Shown in pieces: positions 1 through 7,970 of a stretch of 18,392 nt of DNA; position 1 is the stretch's first letter, and the number at the start of each line of letters is the position of its first letter. The DNA is from an uncultured Prevotella sp. (GTDB lineage: Bacteria > Bacteroidota > Bacteroidia > Bacteroidales > Bacteroidaceae). The stretch spans positions 1-18,392 of the forward strand of contig URLI01000039.1 of assembly GCA_900548585.1 (NCBI GenBank), given 5' to 3'. A program made the position numbers and the translations under genes. A model generated the notes under the pieces. It had not been told where the DNA came from and did not search any database. It saw only the letters and a list, made by a program, of their open reading frames with translations.

Positions 1-39
1 CTAATTATTAAGCCTGCAAAAAACACCCAGAATCAACTC

Positions 40-60
40 TTTTGCATTGCAAAATTGCAA
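40..60. promoter_or_regulatory. Operator-like palindrome upstream of the receptor gene
   Basis: Positions 40-54 read TTTTGCA-T-TGCAAAA, a perfect 7-bp inverted repeat around one base. The heptamer ATTGCAA also occurs twice in direct orientation, at 46-52 and 54-60. The site lies about 40 bp upstream of the predicted -33 element, a position where an activator could bind. That function is inference: the region is AT-rich, so a short palindrome can arise by chance, and no regulator gene is visible in the window. Confidence 0.25.
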
Positions 61-96
61 GTTCAATAAAAAATGCGCAAGAAAAAATTGAGAATG

Positions 97-128
97 TTTG
101 CACAAGTCAAAATTATTGATTATATTCG
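97..128 (+). promoter_or_regulatory. Probable sigma-ABfr promoter of the outer-membrane receptor gene
   Basis: TTTG at 97-100 and TATATTCG at 121-128 are separated by exactly 20 nt. This matches the Bacteroidetes consensus (TTTG, 19-21 nt, TAnnTTTG) with one mismatch in the -7 box. Transcription would begin near 135, leaving a 5' UTR of 36-72 nt depending on which start codon is used. Confidence 0.5.
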
Positions 129-206
129 CGTTCGAAACATAAGGCTGATTTCTTCATCATCACCAAAAGCATGAGTGGAAGTCGTCATACAAAAACTGCC
201 AAGGAC

Positions 207-2546
207 ATGAATTGGATATATGATAATTGTTATAAAAAGAAGTTTCTCTTCTTTTTATTGTGTACTGTACAGGTTTGCTACGGGCAAGGTTTTTCAATCA
301 AAGGAACTCTTAAGGATTCCTCCACTCTTAAGCCTGTAGAAGCAGCACAAGTGGTATTATTGGCAAACAGCACTGCAATGACCAAGTATCATACATTAAG
401 CAACCTTGACGGGAAGTTCTCCCTCAATAATATTCCCGCTTCATCCTATTGCATACAGATTTCTTGCATGGGCTATAAACAGACACTCTTATCTATTATA
501 GAGTTGACAAAAAATATTGATTTAGGTGAAGTGTTTTTAGAAGAAAAGTCCATAGAACTCAGTGAGGTCACTGTTTCTGCAACTGTACAATCCAAAGCAG
601 ACCGTTGGATATATTATCCTTCAGATGTTATCAAAAAACAGAGTGTCGATGCTTACGATATTATCCAACGCATGAATTTACCCGATCTCCGATTTGATTT
701 GATTAATCACTCTTTCTCCTCATTAAAGCAAGGCACATTACAAATCCGTATCAATGGCGTACTCTCTCAGCAATCAGATTTGGTTGCCTTGCAACCTCAA
801 GATATAACCAAGATAGAGTATGTGGATAATCCAGGAATTGCCTATGGAGAAGGAGTAAGCGCCGTGATTTTAGTTAAAACGAAACAACAGTACGAGGGGA
901 TTCAGGGTGGAACCAGGCTGTTAAGTGCAGTTACAACGAATATGGGTAGTGTCTATGCTTACTTTAAATGGATAAGGAAATCCGATTTTTTGAGCGTTAA
1001 AATTAATGGACAACATCAAAATGTCGGATGTATTTATGCCAATAGTATTCAAGAATTCAATTATCCAACATCTATCATGACGCTCAACTCCATTGGAGAA
1101 GAAGGACGAAGCAAACGTTGGAATGGAGACATACAGTTGGACTATAATCGTCTTATTGACAGCCGTAATTCCTTTTTCAATGCAACCGCAAAGTATAGCG
1201 GATTATGGCAACCAAAGAATAGCTATGTTAGCAATGTTTTGAAGGATGACATCCCGACTTTCACAGAGATATTGAGTAGAAAGAATAAGACCCACAACAT
1301 AATGCTAGAATTCTACATAGATAAATCGTTTTCAAATAGGTCTAATCTGTTGGCAAGTTTGACAGGAACTCATATTACCAGCGATTATAACAGATGGTAC
1401 AATAAAGAATACACCAATAATTCTTCGGCGAAATATGAGAGTTCATACGATGTTAACGGAAAGCACCATTCGATAATTGGAGAAATCATTTACAAGTATC
1501 CTTTGACAGATCGGCATTGGCTAACCGCTGGCACTTATGAGCTTTATTCTCACACAGACAATATCTATACGATGACAGAAGGTGTAAATCCAATTTCTCT
1601 CCAAAATCTCAATAGTTACAATTATTTGGAGTTCAGCGGTGCATTTGGAAAGCTCTCTTACTCTTTGGGAGGAGGTTATTCTTTCTATCTAATTAAGAAC
1701 GATGGTCTTCTTTTTCAATACCATTTTTTCCGCCCTTCTCTGTCTTTGTCTATTCCTTTTGCAAAAGAAATTCGCTTGCAATACCATTTGAACATCAATC
1801 CCCAAGAGCCAACATTGGCTATGCGTTCGGATTTCAGTCAAACCACCTCAGAATATGAAATAAGTAAGGGAAACCCTCATCTCAAACCCTATCAATCATA
1901 TAGCAATCAGGCGTCTCTGAGTTTTCGTAAGGCAGACACTTTCCTAAGTTTGACAGCTTATTTACAGTACAGCAAGCATCCTTTCACGAATAATCCACCA
2001 TATTACGATCCAGAGACAGATAAATTTGTATACACAATATCAAACCAAAATAGTTTTACACATGCTCAGATTCGCATGTATGCAAGTCAAAAGTTGTTCT
2101 CACAGACACTTAACCTGTCGGGCTTTCTTACGCTTAATCGTTATATCAATGACGGATTGAAGTTTTCAACTTCATATACAGGTTTGTTGGGAGGATTAAC
2201 AATCAGCTATGATCAACCCAAATGGGGTATACAAGCCAATTACATAACAGCCATCAGTTACATGTTCAATGAAACCAAAACCCGCATGGCTCCAAATCTT
2301 CAATTGAGTGCTTACTATAATATTCGTAAGATACGTTGTGCTATAAGCATCAACAATCCTTTTATGAATGCTGTTAACACCACAGAAATCAACAGCAAAG
2401 CTATACAAGGACAAACATATAAATACCAAAAATACAATAACAATTTGGTAACGATTGCATTCAGCTACAATTTCAGAATTGGAAAAACTCGTAATCCGCA
2501 AAAACAAATAAACAATACAGATACTGATGCGGGGATTATTAGGTGA
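207..2546 (+). CDS. TonB-dependent-receptor-like outer-membrane beta-barrel protein
   Basis: Predicted outer-membrane beta-barrel protein of 779 aa (OMP_b-brl_3 style). I chose the ATG at 207 because it puts a short basic stretch (CYKKK) directly before a hydrophobic core and a likely cleavage after about residue 26. An in-frame ATG at 171 would give 791 aa with an overlong n-region. Residues about 30-110 resemble the carboxypeptidase-regulatory-like beta-sandwich that precedes many Bacteroidetes receptors. Residues about 120-225 resemble a plug (pattern IRINGV...DITKIEYVDNPG). The remainder is rich in alternating aromatic strands and ends in AFSYNFRIGK plus a short tail. No SusD partner is adjacent, so a glycan-uptake pair is unlikely. 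Barrel proteins of this type often neighbour peptidase-ABC export loci, as here. The gene is clearly AT-richer than genes after 5200, suggesting horizontal acquisition. Its ligand cannot be told from sequence. Confidence 0.82.
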   Translation: MNWIYDNCYKKKFLFFLLCTVQVCYGQGFSIKGTLKDSSTLKPVEAAQVVLLANSTAMTKYHTLSNLDGKFSLNNIPASSYCIQISCMGYKQTLLSIIELTKNIDLGEVFLEEKSIELSEVTVSATVQSKADRWIYYPSDVIKKQSVDAYDIIQRMNLPDLRFDLINHSFSSLKQGTLQIRINGVLSQQSDLVALQPQDITKIEYVDNPGIAYGEGVSAVILVKTKQQYEGIQGGTRLLSAVTTNMGSVYAYFKWIRKSDFLSVKINGQHQNVGCIYANSIQEFNYPTSIMTLNSIGEEGRSKRWNGDIQLDYNRLIDSRNSFFNATAKYSGLWQPKNSYVSNVLKDDIPTFTEILSRKNKTHNIMLEFYIDKSFSNRSNLLASLTGTHITSDYNRWYNKEYTNNSSAKYESSYDVNGKHHSIIGEIIYKYPLTDRHWLTAGTYELYSHTDNIYTMTEGVNPISLQNLNSYNYLEFSGAFGKLSYSLGGGYSFYLIKNDGLLFQYHFFRPSLSLSIPFAKEIRLQYHLNINPQEPTLAMRSDFSQTTSEYEISKGNPHLKPYQSYSNQASLSFRKADTFLSLTAYLQYSKHPFTNNPPYYDPETDKFVYTISNQNSFTHAQIRMYASQKLFSQTLNLSGFLTLNRYINDGLKFSTSYTGLLGGLTISYDQPKWGIQANYITAISYMFNETKTRMAPNLQLSAYYNIRKIRCAISINNPFMNAVNTTEINSKAIQGQTYKYQKYNNNLVTIAFSYNFRIGKTRNPQKQINNTDTDAGIIR

Positions 2547-2571
2547 GTATGAACAAAAAATGCCATAAGAG

Positions 2572-4305
2572 AGACTAAAATTCCTTTGGGGCTACATAAG
2601 GAAATACAAACGCTTCTTCACGCAACTCATTCTCGGTCTGTTGCTCGGCTCGCTGCTGCAACTCATTTTCCCGTTTCTCACGCAGGCCATCGTAGATACG
2701 GGTATAGGGGGAAAGGACATCGGCTTCGTGTGGTTGGTGTTGCTGGCTGAAATGATGCTCCTTTTCAGCCGTACCGCCATCGACTTTATCCGCTCCAAAA
2801 TACTTCTGCATATCTCCACACGAATCAACATCTCGCTCATATCGGACTTCTTCATAAAGCTGATGAAGCTGCCGATGAAGTTCTTCGACACCAAACTGAT
2901 GGGCGACCTCTTGCAACGCATTGAAGACCATCGACGTGTGGAACAGTTCCTCACCTCAAGCAGTTTGAGCCTGCTGTTCTCTTTCTTCACATTCCTGGTA
3001 TTTGGTGTCGTCCTTGCTGTCTATAATCTTGGCATCTTCCTTGTCTTCCTCTTTGGAACATCGCTTTACGCAGGCTGGATAATCCTTTTTCTCAAAAAGC
3101 GCAGACAGTTGGATTACAAATATTTCGAGCAGGCAGGACGCAACCGCAACGTCACCTACCAACTCATTGGCGGTATGCAGGAAATCAAGTTGCAAGGGTG
3201 CGAGCAGCGCAAGCGATGGGAATGGGAGGACGTGCAGGCCGACCTTTTCAAGGTTAATCTGCAATCCCTGAACCTGCAACAAGTACAGCAGGCAGGGAGC
3301 ATCACCATCAACGAGGTAAAGAACATCCTCATTACCGTTCTTGCCGCCACAGCCGTTATCCAAGGCAATATGACCCTTGGTATGATGCTGGCGGTGCAGT
3401 ACATCATCGGACAGCTCAACAGTCCCGTGGAGCAACTCATACAGTTTATCTACTCTTGGCAGGACGTGAGCATCAGCCTTGACCGCATGAATGAAATCCA
3501 TACCGAGGCCAACGAGGAGAATGCTGAAAGGACTCAGAACGCCTATACTGACGAAACAGCCGAAGGACATTCCCTCACGGTAAAAGACCTTTCCTTTAAA
3601 TACGACATCTACAGTCCGAAAGATATTCTGTCGAATATCAATCTTTCTATTCCCAACGGCAAGGTAACTGCAATCGTGGGGGCAAGCGGAAGCGGAAAGA
3701 CTACGCTCGTAAAACTCCTTTTGGGATTCTATGAGCCACTGAATGGAAGCATCAAGATAGGCAATGCCAACCTGAATGAATATAACCTCGGTTGGTGGCG
3801 CAGCCAATGCGGAGCCGTGATGCAGGAGGGGTATCTCTTCTCCGACACCATTGCGAGGAATATTGCCATATCGGATGATGAACCCGACATCGGGCGTATC
3901 CGCCATGCCGCACGTGTGGCAAACATAGCCGACTATATCGAAGCCCTGCCATTGGCTTACAACACAATGATAGGACAGGACGGACAGGGCATCAGTCAGG
4001 GACAACGGCAACGCATCCTTATTGCAAGGGTAGTCTATAAGAACCCGATGTTCGTCTTCTTGGACGAAGCCACCAATGCCCTCGATGCCAACAACGAGCG
4101 AGCCATCACCGAAAATCTCTCGGATTTCTACAAAGGAAAAACGGTTGTCGTGGTGGCACACCGCCTTTCCACCGTCCGTGATGCCGACCAGATAGTGGTC
4201 TTGGATGAGGGCAAAATCGCAGAGATGGGAACACACGAGGAACTGACCGCCAAACGTGGCAAATACTTCGCCTTGGTAAAGAACCAATTAGAACTCGGCA
4301 ACTGA
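2572..4305 (+). pseudogene. Bacteriocin/RiPP-type ABC exporter lacking its N-terminal peptidase domain
   Basis: The homologous reading frame runs from about 2572, right after an in-frame TAA at 2566-2568, and begins FLWGYIRKYKRFF, which resembles the cytoplasmic linker before the first membrane helix of C39-peptidase ABC exporters. No ATG or GTG precedes it in frame. The first possible start is TTG at 2641, which would cut into helix 1. Counted from that TTG (554 aa) there are a membrane domain (about 1-275) and a nucleotide-binding domain (about 310-554). Its motifs are Walker A GASGSGKT (347-354), signature ISQGQRQRI (451-459), Walker B FVFLDEA (471-477) and switch histidine H507, all intact. 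Full-length family members have a roughly 150-170 aa peptidase domain in front that cuts double-glycine leader peptides, and this is absent. The gene follows the receptor by about 25 nt and precedes the HlyD-like gene by 1 nt, as in an export operon. It is either a pseudogene, or a peptidase-less exporter started from TTG. The intact ATPase motifs suggest recent loss. Confidence 0.7.
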
Positions 4306-4306
4306 T

Positions 4307-4798
4307 ATGGAAAAACAGAAAAATAAACAGGAACGTAGCTTTGAGCTCCGCAGCGAGAAAGTACGCAGCATCGTGGGACAGATACCCTCCTCGCTCGTCC
4401 GATACGGCATCACCGCCATTGGAGTGGTTTTACTTTGTCTTTTGGCTGTAGCCTATTTCCTGCCCTACAAACAGGTGTATTCGGGAACGGCTACCATACA
4501 CAAAACGGCAAACACACCAGTCACACCAGCGGACAGTACGGATATAACCATCTTATTGAAGTTCGAGAATAAACGCCACGGCAATGTAAACGGACAAATT
4601 ATTTATCTGCAATCGCCATATTGCACGTTTGCAGGGCAGATACGAAGACTTTCTTATGTCCGTGACACTTTGGAGCGTCAGGAAGCCCTTTGCCGTTTCA
4701 AGCCGACAGAGATAAAATCTGTAGAAAACCAAACGGTGGACTTTAAGATAGTACGTTCATCAGGAAATCTGCTGCAAAAAATGCTTGGGGGAATATAA
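4307..4798 (+). CDS. Short HlyD-like (membrane fusion) secretion accessory protein
   Basis: A 163-aa protein whose ATG lies 1 nt after the exporter stop, so the two were probably co-translated. A basic cytoplasmic segment containing ELRSEKVRSIVGQIP (13-27) precedes one transmembrane helix (about 34-53). A periplasmic beta-rich part follows, with GTATIHKTANTPV and later KRHGNVNGQI, resembling the start and C-terminal barrel of Bacteroidetes HlyD-type partners of peptidase ABC exporters. Typical HlyD adaptors are 350-450 aa and carry a lipoyl domain and a long coiled-coil hairpin that reaches TolC. Neither is present here, so this is a miniature or internally deleted version. It presumably sits in the inner membrane beside the exporter. 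Whether it works without the hairpin is unknown. The HlyD assignment rests on context and motif resemblance. Confidence 0.6.
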   Translation: MEKQKNKQERSFELRSEKVRSIVGQIPSSLVRYGITAIGVVLLCLLAVAYFLPYKQVYSGTATIHKTANTPVTPADSTDITILLKFENKRHGNVNGQIIYLQSPYCTFAGQIRRLSYVRDTLERQEALCRFKPTEIKSVENQTVDFKIVRSSGNLLQKMLGGI

Positions 4799-4814
4799 TT
4801 CCATCGCACATCCC

Positions 4815-5027
4815 TTATCTCTCCCGATAGTCAATGGTTAAACTCACTGTTTTCTCTTGCAAGGCGGTGAGTTCTTTTGTCTGCCGGATAAGTTCCTGCA
4901 ACAAAGTCCTTACACTTTTCTCAGCCGTATAAAGGTGCATCAGGCGGACGACTTGATTATAGTTTGTACCAATCTTATGTACTTGGGCTGTGAGTTCAGA
5001 GAGCTTGCGGTAATTCACATCGGGCAT
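4815..5027 (-). pseudogene. Truncated plasmid/ICE mobilization protein (MobC/BfmA-like C-terminus)
   Basis: Seventy codons starting MPDVNYRKLSELTAQVHKIG and continuing NYNQVVR, ending TIDYRER. This resembles the C-terminal part of small relaxosome mobilization proteins of Bacteroidetes mobile elements, which carry a motif of the type 'L..ig.NyNQvvr' followed by a leucine-rich helix. Full proteins are longer and have a ribbon-helix-helix DNA-binding N-terminus. Here the frame is closed by a stop at 5058-5060, only 10 codons upstream of the ATG, and the upstream DNA is a repeat array instead of coding sequence. It is most likely a 5'-truncated remnant. No relaxase is visible next to it. It supports reading the left part of the window as a decayed mobile element. 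Confidence 0.5.
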
Positions 5028-5036
5028 ACGGGTGTC

Positions 5037-5146
5037 CCAATACGCCGTAATTGCATATCAAACTCGCCGTATTTGCAGACCAAATACGCCGTAATTGCAT
5101 GGCAAATACGCCGTAATTGCTTACCAAACTCGCCGTGTTTGCTCAC
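5037..5146. repeat. Tandem array of five 22-bp near-palindromic repeats
   Basis: Five head-to-tail 22-bp units start at 5037, 5059, 5081, 5103 and 5125. A degenerate sixth (caaaagcggcgg) begins at 5147. Two variants alternate as A-B-A-A-B: A has core aatacgccgtaattgc and B has core aactcgccgtatttgc (gtttgc in the last unit), with four variable bases closing each unit. The A variant read as GCAAATACGCCGTAATTGC is an almost perfect dyad (GCAA.TACG.CGTA.TTGC). The period is not a multiple of three, so this is not a protein repeat. There are no unique spacers, so it is not CRISPR. The array sits exactly between the truncated mobilization gene and the first conserved chromosomal gene. Confidence 0.85.
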
Positions 5147-5178
5147 CAAAAGCGGCGGCTTGGCGTCACGGCAAAGCA

Positions 5179-6198
5179 TCACTTGGGCGGTGCTTGATTG
5201 TCGGCGGGCTGCCTTTTTGCCGCGAACGACTGTGCCATCCACGCATAAATCCCGAGAAGCACCACGAGAAGTGTCTGCAGGGTATGCACGATGAGAACAA
5301 AATAAAGTGCCTGGCTGTCTGCCACGCCATAAAGTATGAGCATAGTCTTCACTGCGAAATGCCACGGGCCGGCGCCGTTCGGCGTTGGCACAATCACCGC
5401 TATGGACCCGACGATGAACGTCACGAGGGCGCACGAAAGCCCGAGGCGGGCAGTGGCGTCGAAGCAGAAGAACGTGAGGTAGTAGTGAAGGAAATAGCTG
5501 CCCCATATAGCGATGGTGTAGAATGCGAACAGTGGCTTGTTGCGCACGCCGCGCAACGACATGATGCCCTGCCATATACCGCCGAGTGTGGAGCGCACCT
5601 TATTATATATGCTCAGGCGGCGCAGCAGCAGGTGGAGCAGTGTCGCGGCGGCGACGGCGCACACGGCTGTGACGAGGTAGCCAGCCGGTGAGAACCTTGC
5701 GAGTATCGAGTCGATGCTCGTGCCGGTCCTGTCGAAGAATGTCCAGAACACGCTCATCTGCGACAGCAGCGTCAGCGCGGTGATGGACAGTACCAGCAGC
5801 GTGTCGATGGCACGCTCGGTGACGACGGTGCCGAGCGCCTTCGGGAACGACACCCCGTCGTATTGCCGCAGCACCGCGCAGCGAGTGAACTCGCCTATGC
5901 GCGGCACCACGAGCGATGCCGCGTAGCTCATGAATATGCTGTTGATGCAGGTCGAGGCGCGCGCCGCCTCGCCCATCGGCTCGAGTGTCTGCCTCCACCT
6001 CCAGCCACGGAACATTTGCGCGAGCACCCCGAAGGGCATCGAGAGTATCATCCACGTCCAGTCCATTTCGTGGAGCATGACATCATTGATGCTCCCGAAA
6101 TCGAAGTCGCGGTACATCCAGTAGAGTATCGCCGCTCCCAAGACCAAGGGCATTGCGATTTTCGCCGCCCCCGTGATGATTTTCCTTCGTTCCGCCAT
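5179..6198 (-). CDS. UPF0104 / lysylphosphatidylglycerol-synthase-type membrane protein
   Basis: A 339-aa polytopic inner-membrane protein of the LPG_synthase_TM / UPF0104 (YbhN-like) family. I chose the ATG at 6198 (MAERRKII) over an in-frame TTG at 6216 because the latter overlaps the likely promoter -7 box. Family marks include an early FRGWRWRQ segment after the second helix, the SYAASLVVPRIGEFTRCAVL loop (about 90-110), VVTERAID, and a late PTPNGAGPWH loop before the final helices. Related proteins are lipid flippases or the membrane domain of aminoacyl-phosphatidylglycerol synthases. The soluble aminoacyl-transferase domain is absent here, so no such enzyme activity is expected. The substrate is unknown. 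The gene diverges from pepD. Its 3' end touches the degenerate last unit of the 22-bp array. Confidence 0.85.
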   Translation of the reverse strand: MAERRKIITGAAKIAMPLVLGAAILYWMYRDFDFGSINDVMLHEMDWTWMILSMPFGVLAQMFRGWRWRQTLEPMGEAARASTCINSIFMSYAASLVVPRIGEFTRCAVLRQYDGVSFPKALGTVVTERAIDTLLVLSITALTLLSQMSVFWTFFDRTGTSIDSILARFSPAGYLVTAVCAVAAATLLHLLLRRLSIYNKVRSTLGGIWQGIMSLRGVRNKPLFAFYTIAIWGSYFLHYYLTFFCFDATARLGLSCALVTFIVGSIAVIVPTPNGAGPWHFAVKTMLILYGVADSQALYFVLIVHTLQTLLVVLLGIYAWMAQSFAAKRQPADNQAPPK

Positions 6199-6213
6199 AT
6201 CTGTATCAGTGTG

Positions 6214-6221
6214 CAAAGTTA
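6214..6221 (-). promoter_or_regulatory. -7 element of the UPF0104 gene promoter
   Basis: On the minus strand TAACTTTG (6221 down to 6214) matches TAnnTTTG perfectly. No good TTTG is seen at the expected distance upstream. The start codon at 6198 lies about 15 nt downstream, so the 5' UTR would be very short. Confidence 0.4.
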
Positions 6222-6260
6222 GCGCAAATCAATGGAATACGGAAATTTGTGGCTGAAAGA

Positions 6261-6292
6261 TTTGGCAGTGGCAGAGTTTTTTTATATCTTTG
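6261..6292 (+). promoter_or_regulatory. sigma-ABfr promoter of pepD
   Basis: TTTG at 6261-6264 and TATCTTTG at 6285-6292 are separated by exactly 20 nt, a full match to the Bacteroidetes housekeeping promoter. Transcription should start near 6299, about 30 nt before the pepD ATG at 6329. It lies about 40 bp from the divergent -7 box, so the two promoters share one short control region. Confidence 0.75.
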
Positions 6293-6328
6293 CGGTCGGA
6301 ACTTCAAATTTCTATACATATAAAAACC

Positions 6329-7789
6329 ATGAATGAAATCTTAAATCTTAAACCGCAGTGCATCTGGAAAAACTTCTATGCACTCACACAGGTACCGCGC
6401 CCCTCAGGGCATCTTGAGAAAATAGAAAAATTCCTGCTCGACTTCGCAGAGAAGGCCGGCGTGGAAGGCTTCAAGGACCCCGCAGGCAACATCGTTATGC
6501 GCAAGCCCGCGACTCCGGGAATGGAGAACCGCAAGGGTGTCATCCTGCAGGCCCACATGGACATGGTGCCGCAGAAGTCACCGGACAGCAAGCATAATTT
6601 CGAGACCGACCCGATAGAGCCGTGGATAGACGGCGAGTGGGTGAAGGCCAACAACACCACTCTTGGCGCCGACGACGGCCTTGGCGTGGCTGCGATAATG
6701 TCGGTCATGGAGGACAAGACACTTAAGCACGGCCCAGTCGAGGCGCTCATCACGGCAGACGAGGAGACGGGCATGGTTGGCGCGAACGCGCTGCCTGCCG
6801 GCGAGCTCAATGGCGACATCCTGCTCAATCTCGACTCTGAGACATGGGGCAAGTTCGTCATCGGCAGCGCGGGCGGCATCGACATCACCGGCACGCTCGG
6901 CTACAAGGAGGTTGAGACGGACAAGGCTGACGCCGCACTCCGCATCACGCTGAAGGGCCTGCGCGGCGGTCACTCCGGCCTCGAGATAAACGAGGGCAGG
7001 GCAAACGCAAACAAACTGATGGTTCGCTTCGTGCGCGAGGCGATAGAGAAGTGCGAGGCGCGCCTGGCTACATGGCACGGCGGAAACATGCGCAACGCCA
7101 TACCGTTCAAGGCAGAGGTGGTGCTGACATTGCCGAAGGAGAACGTCGAGGCCGTGAGGAAGCTGGTCGGCGAATGGAAGGAAAGATTCACCGATGAGTT
7201 CAAGACGATAGAGACAAACGGCCTGGAGTTCTATGCTGAGGACACCGAGACCCCCGCAATGCAGGTACCGGTTGAGGTGCAGGACAACCTCGTGGACGCC
7301 ATATACGCTTGCCACGACGGCGTCATCCGCATGATACCTTCATATCCCGACGTGGTTGAGACAAGCTCGAACCTTGCAATAATAGACATCGAGGGAGGCG
7401 AGGCTTCCATAAAGATCCTTGCACGCTCGAGCCGCGAGGACATGAAGGACTATGTCGTAAAGACCATCGAGAGCTGCTTCAACATGATTGGCATGAAGGT
7501 GGAGACAGACGGCAGCTACGGCGGCTGGGACCCTAACCCCGACTCGGAGATACTCGCGCTGATGATGCGCGTTTACAAGGAGCTGAACGGCGAGGACGGC
7601 ATCATACAGGTGGACCATGCAGGACTGGAGTGCTCAATCATCCTTGGCAAGTACCCGCACCTCGATGTGGTGAGCCTCGGCCCGACGGTGCGCTCACCGC
7701 ACACAACCACCGAGCGCACGCTGTGGAAGACGGCGGAGCCGTTCTGGGCATTGCTGAAGAAGGTGCTCGGGGAAGTTCCGGTGAAGTAA
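6329..7789 (+). CDS. pepD: Aminoacyl-histidine dipeptidase / cytosol non-specific dipeptidase (M20C)
   Basis: A 486-aa cytosolic metallopeptidase that hydrolyses a broad range of Xaa-His and other dipeptides, feeding peptide-derived amino acids into metabolism. The ATG at 6329 gives MNEILNLKPQCIW, the usual family start. An upstream in-frame TTG at 6290 lies inside the promoter and is rejected. The di-zinc site of PepD is complete: H76 and D78 in QAHMDM, D115 in GADDG, catalytic E145 and E146 in ADEETG, D169 in NLDSE, and H458 in SPHTTTER. These line up within a few residues with the known ligand set of Vibrio PepD (H80, D82, D119, E149, E150, D173, H461). The lid-domain histidine motif RGGHSG is at about 212-217. 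Length matches the family. It is transcribed alone from its own promoter. Confidence 0.95.
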   Translation: MNEILNLKPQCIWKNFYALTQVPRPSGHLEKIEKFLLDFAEKAGVEGFKDPAGNIVMRKPATPGMENRKGVILQAHMDMVPQKSPDSKHNFETDPIEPWIDGEWVKANNTTLGADDGLGVAAIMSVMEDKTLKHGPVEALITADEETGMVGANALPAGELNGDILLNLDSETWGKFVIGSAGGIDITGTLGYKEVETDKADAALRITLKGLRGGHSGLEINEGRANANKLMVRFVREAIEKCEARLATWHGGNMRNAIPFKAEVVLTLPKENVEAVRKLVGEWKERFTDEFKTIETNGLEFYAEDTETPAMQVPVEVQDNLVDAIYACHDGVIRMIPSYPDVVETSSNLAIIDIEGGEASIKILARSSREDMKDYVVKTIESCFNMIGMKVETDGSYGGWDPNPDSEILALMMRVYKELNGEDGIIQVDHAGLECSIILGKYPHLDVVSLGPTVRSPHTTTERTLWKTAEPFWALLKKVLGEVPVK

Positions 7790-7826
7790 AGCCGCACTTG
7801 TAAATTTTCTTTAATGTAAATTCCGT

Positions 7827-7872
7827 GGCTTCCAGGTTGCGACGACGGCCAATGCGGCAACGCCTGGAAGCC
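7827..7872 (+). terminator. Hairpin downstream of pepD, possible terminator
   Basis: A perfect 10-bp stem joins GGCTTCCAGG (7827-7836) and CCTGGAAGCC (7863-7872). It extends inward by TTGC (7837-7840) and GCAA (7857-7860) with a 2-nt bulge, over a 16-nt loop. It starts 38 nt after the pepD stop. Only a short TTTT follows, at 7878-7881, so it is a weak intrinsic terminator or an mRNA 3'-end stabiliser. Confidence 0.55.
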
Positions 7873-7935
7873 CGGGATTTTCGAAGGGTTGTGCCAGCAT
7901 AATCCTTTCTAACAATAAAAAAAACTGTATGTTGC

Positions 7936-7964
7936 TTGTGTTTTCAAAAAAAACACTAACTTTG
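7936..7964 (+). promoter_or_regulatory. Promoter of the corA transcription unit
   Basis: TAACTTTG at 7957-7964 is a perfect -7 element. TTG at 7936-7938 (18-nt spacer) or 7932-7934 (22-nt spacer) can serve as the -33 box, neither at ideal spacing. Transcription would start near 7971, giving a leader of about 180 nt before corA at 8153, which is long for this organism. Confidence 0.55.
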
Positions 7965-7970
7965 CAGCCG

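Noticed and set aside
171..2546. SusC-type glycan receptor with SusD partner
   Set aside because: No SusD-like lipoprotein gene follows; the next genes are an exporter and an HlyD-like protein, and the barrel looks like the smaller OMP_b-brl_3 type.
2956..4287. 443-codon open frame on the minus strand opposite the ABC exporter
   Set aside because: It mirrors the codon bias of the real gene, has no recognisable domain, and lies wholly under conserved ATPase motifs on the plus strand.
5037..5146. CRISPR array
   Set aside because: Units are contiguous with only four variable bases each, no spacers of 30 nt or so, and no cas genes nearby.
5015..5575. 186-codon minus-strand frame through the repeat array and UPF0104 gene
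   Set aside because: Its C-terminal part is the 22-bp repeat read in shifting frames and the rest is out of frame with a clear membrane protein.
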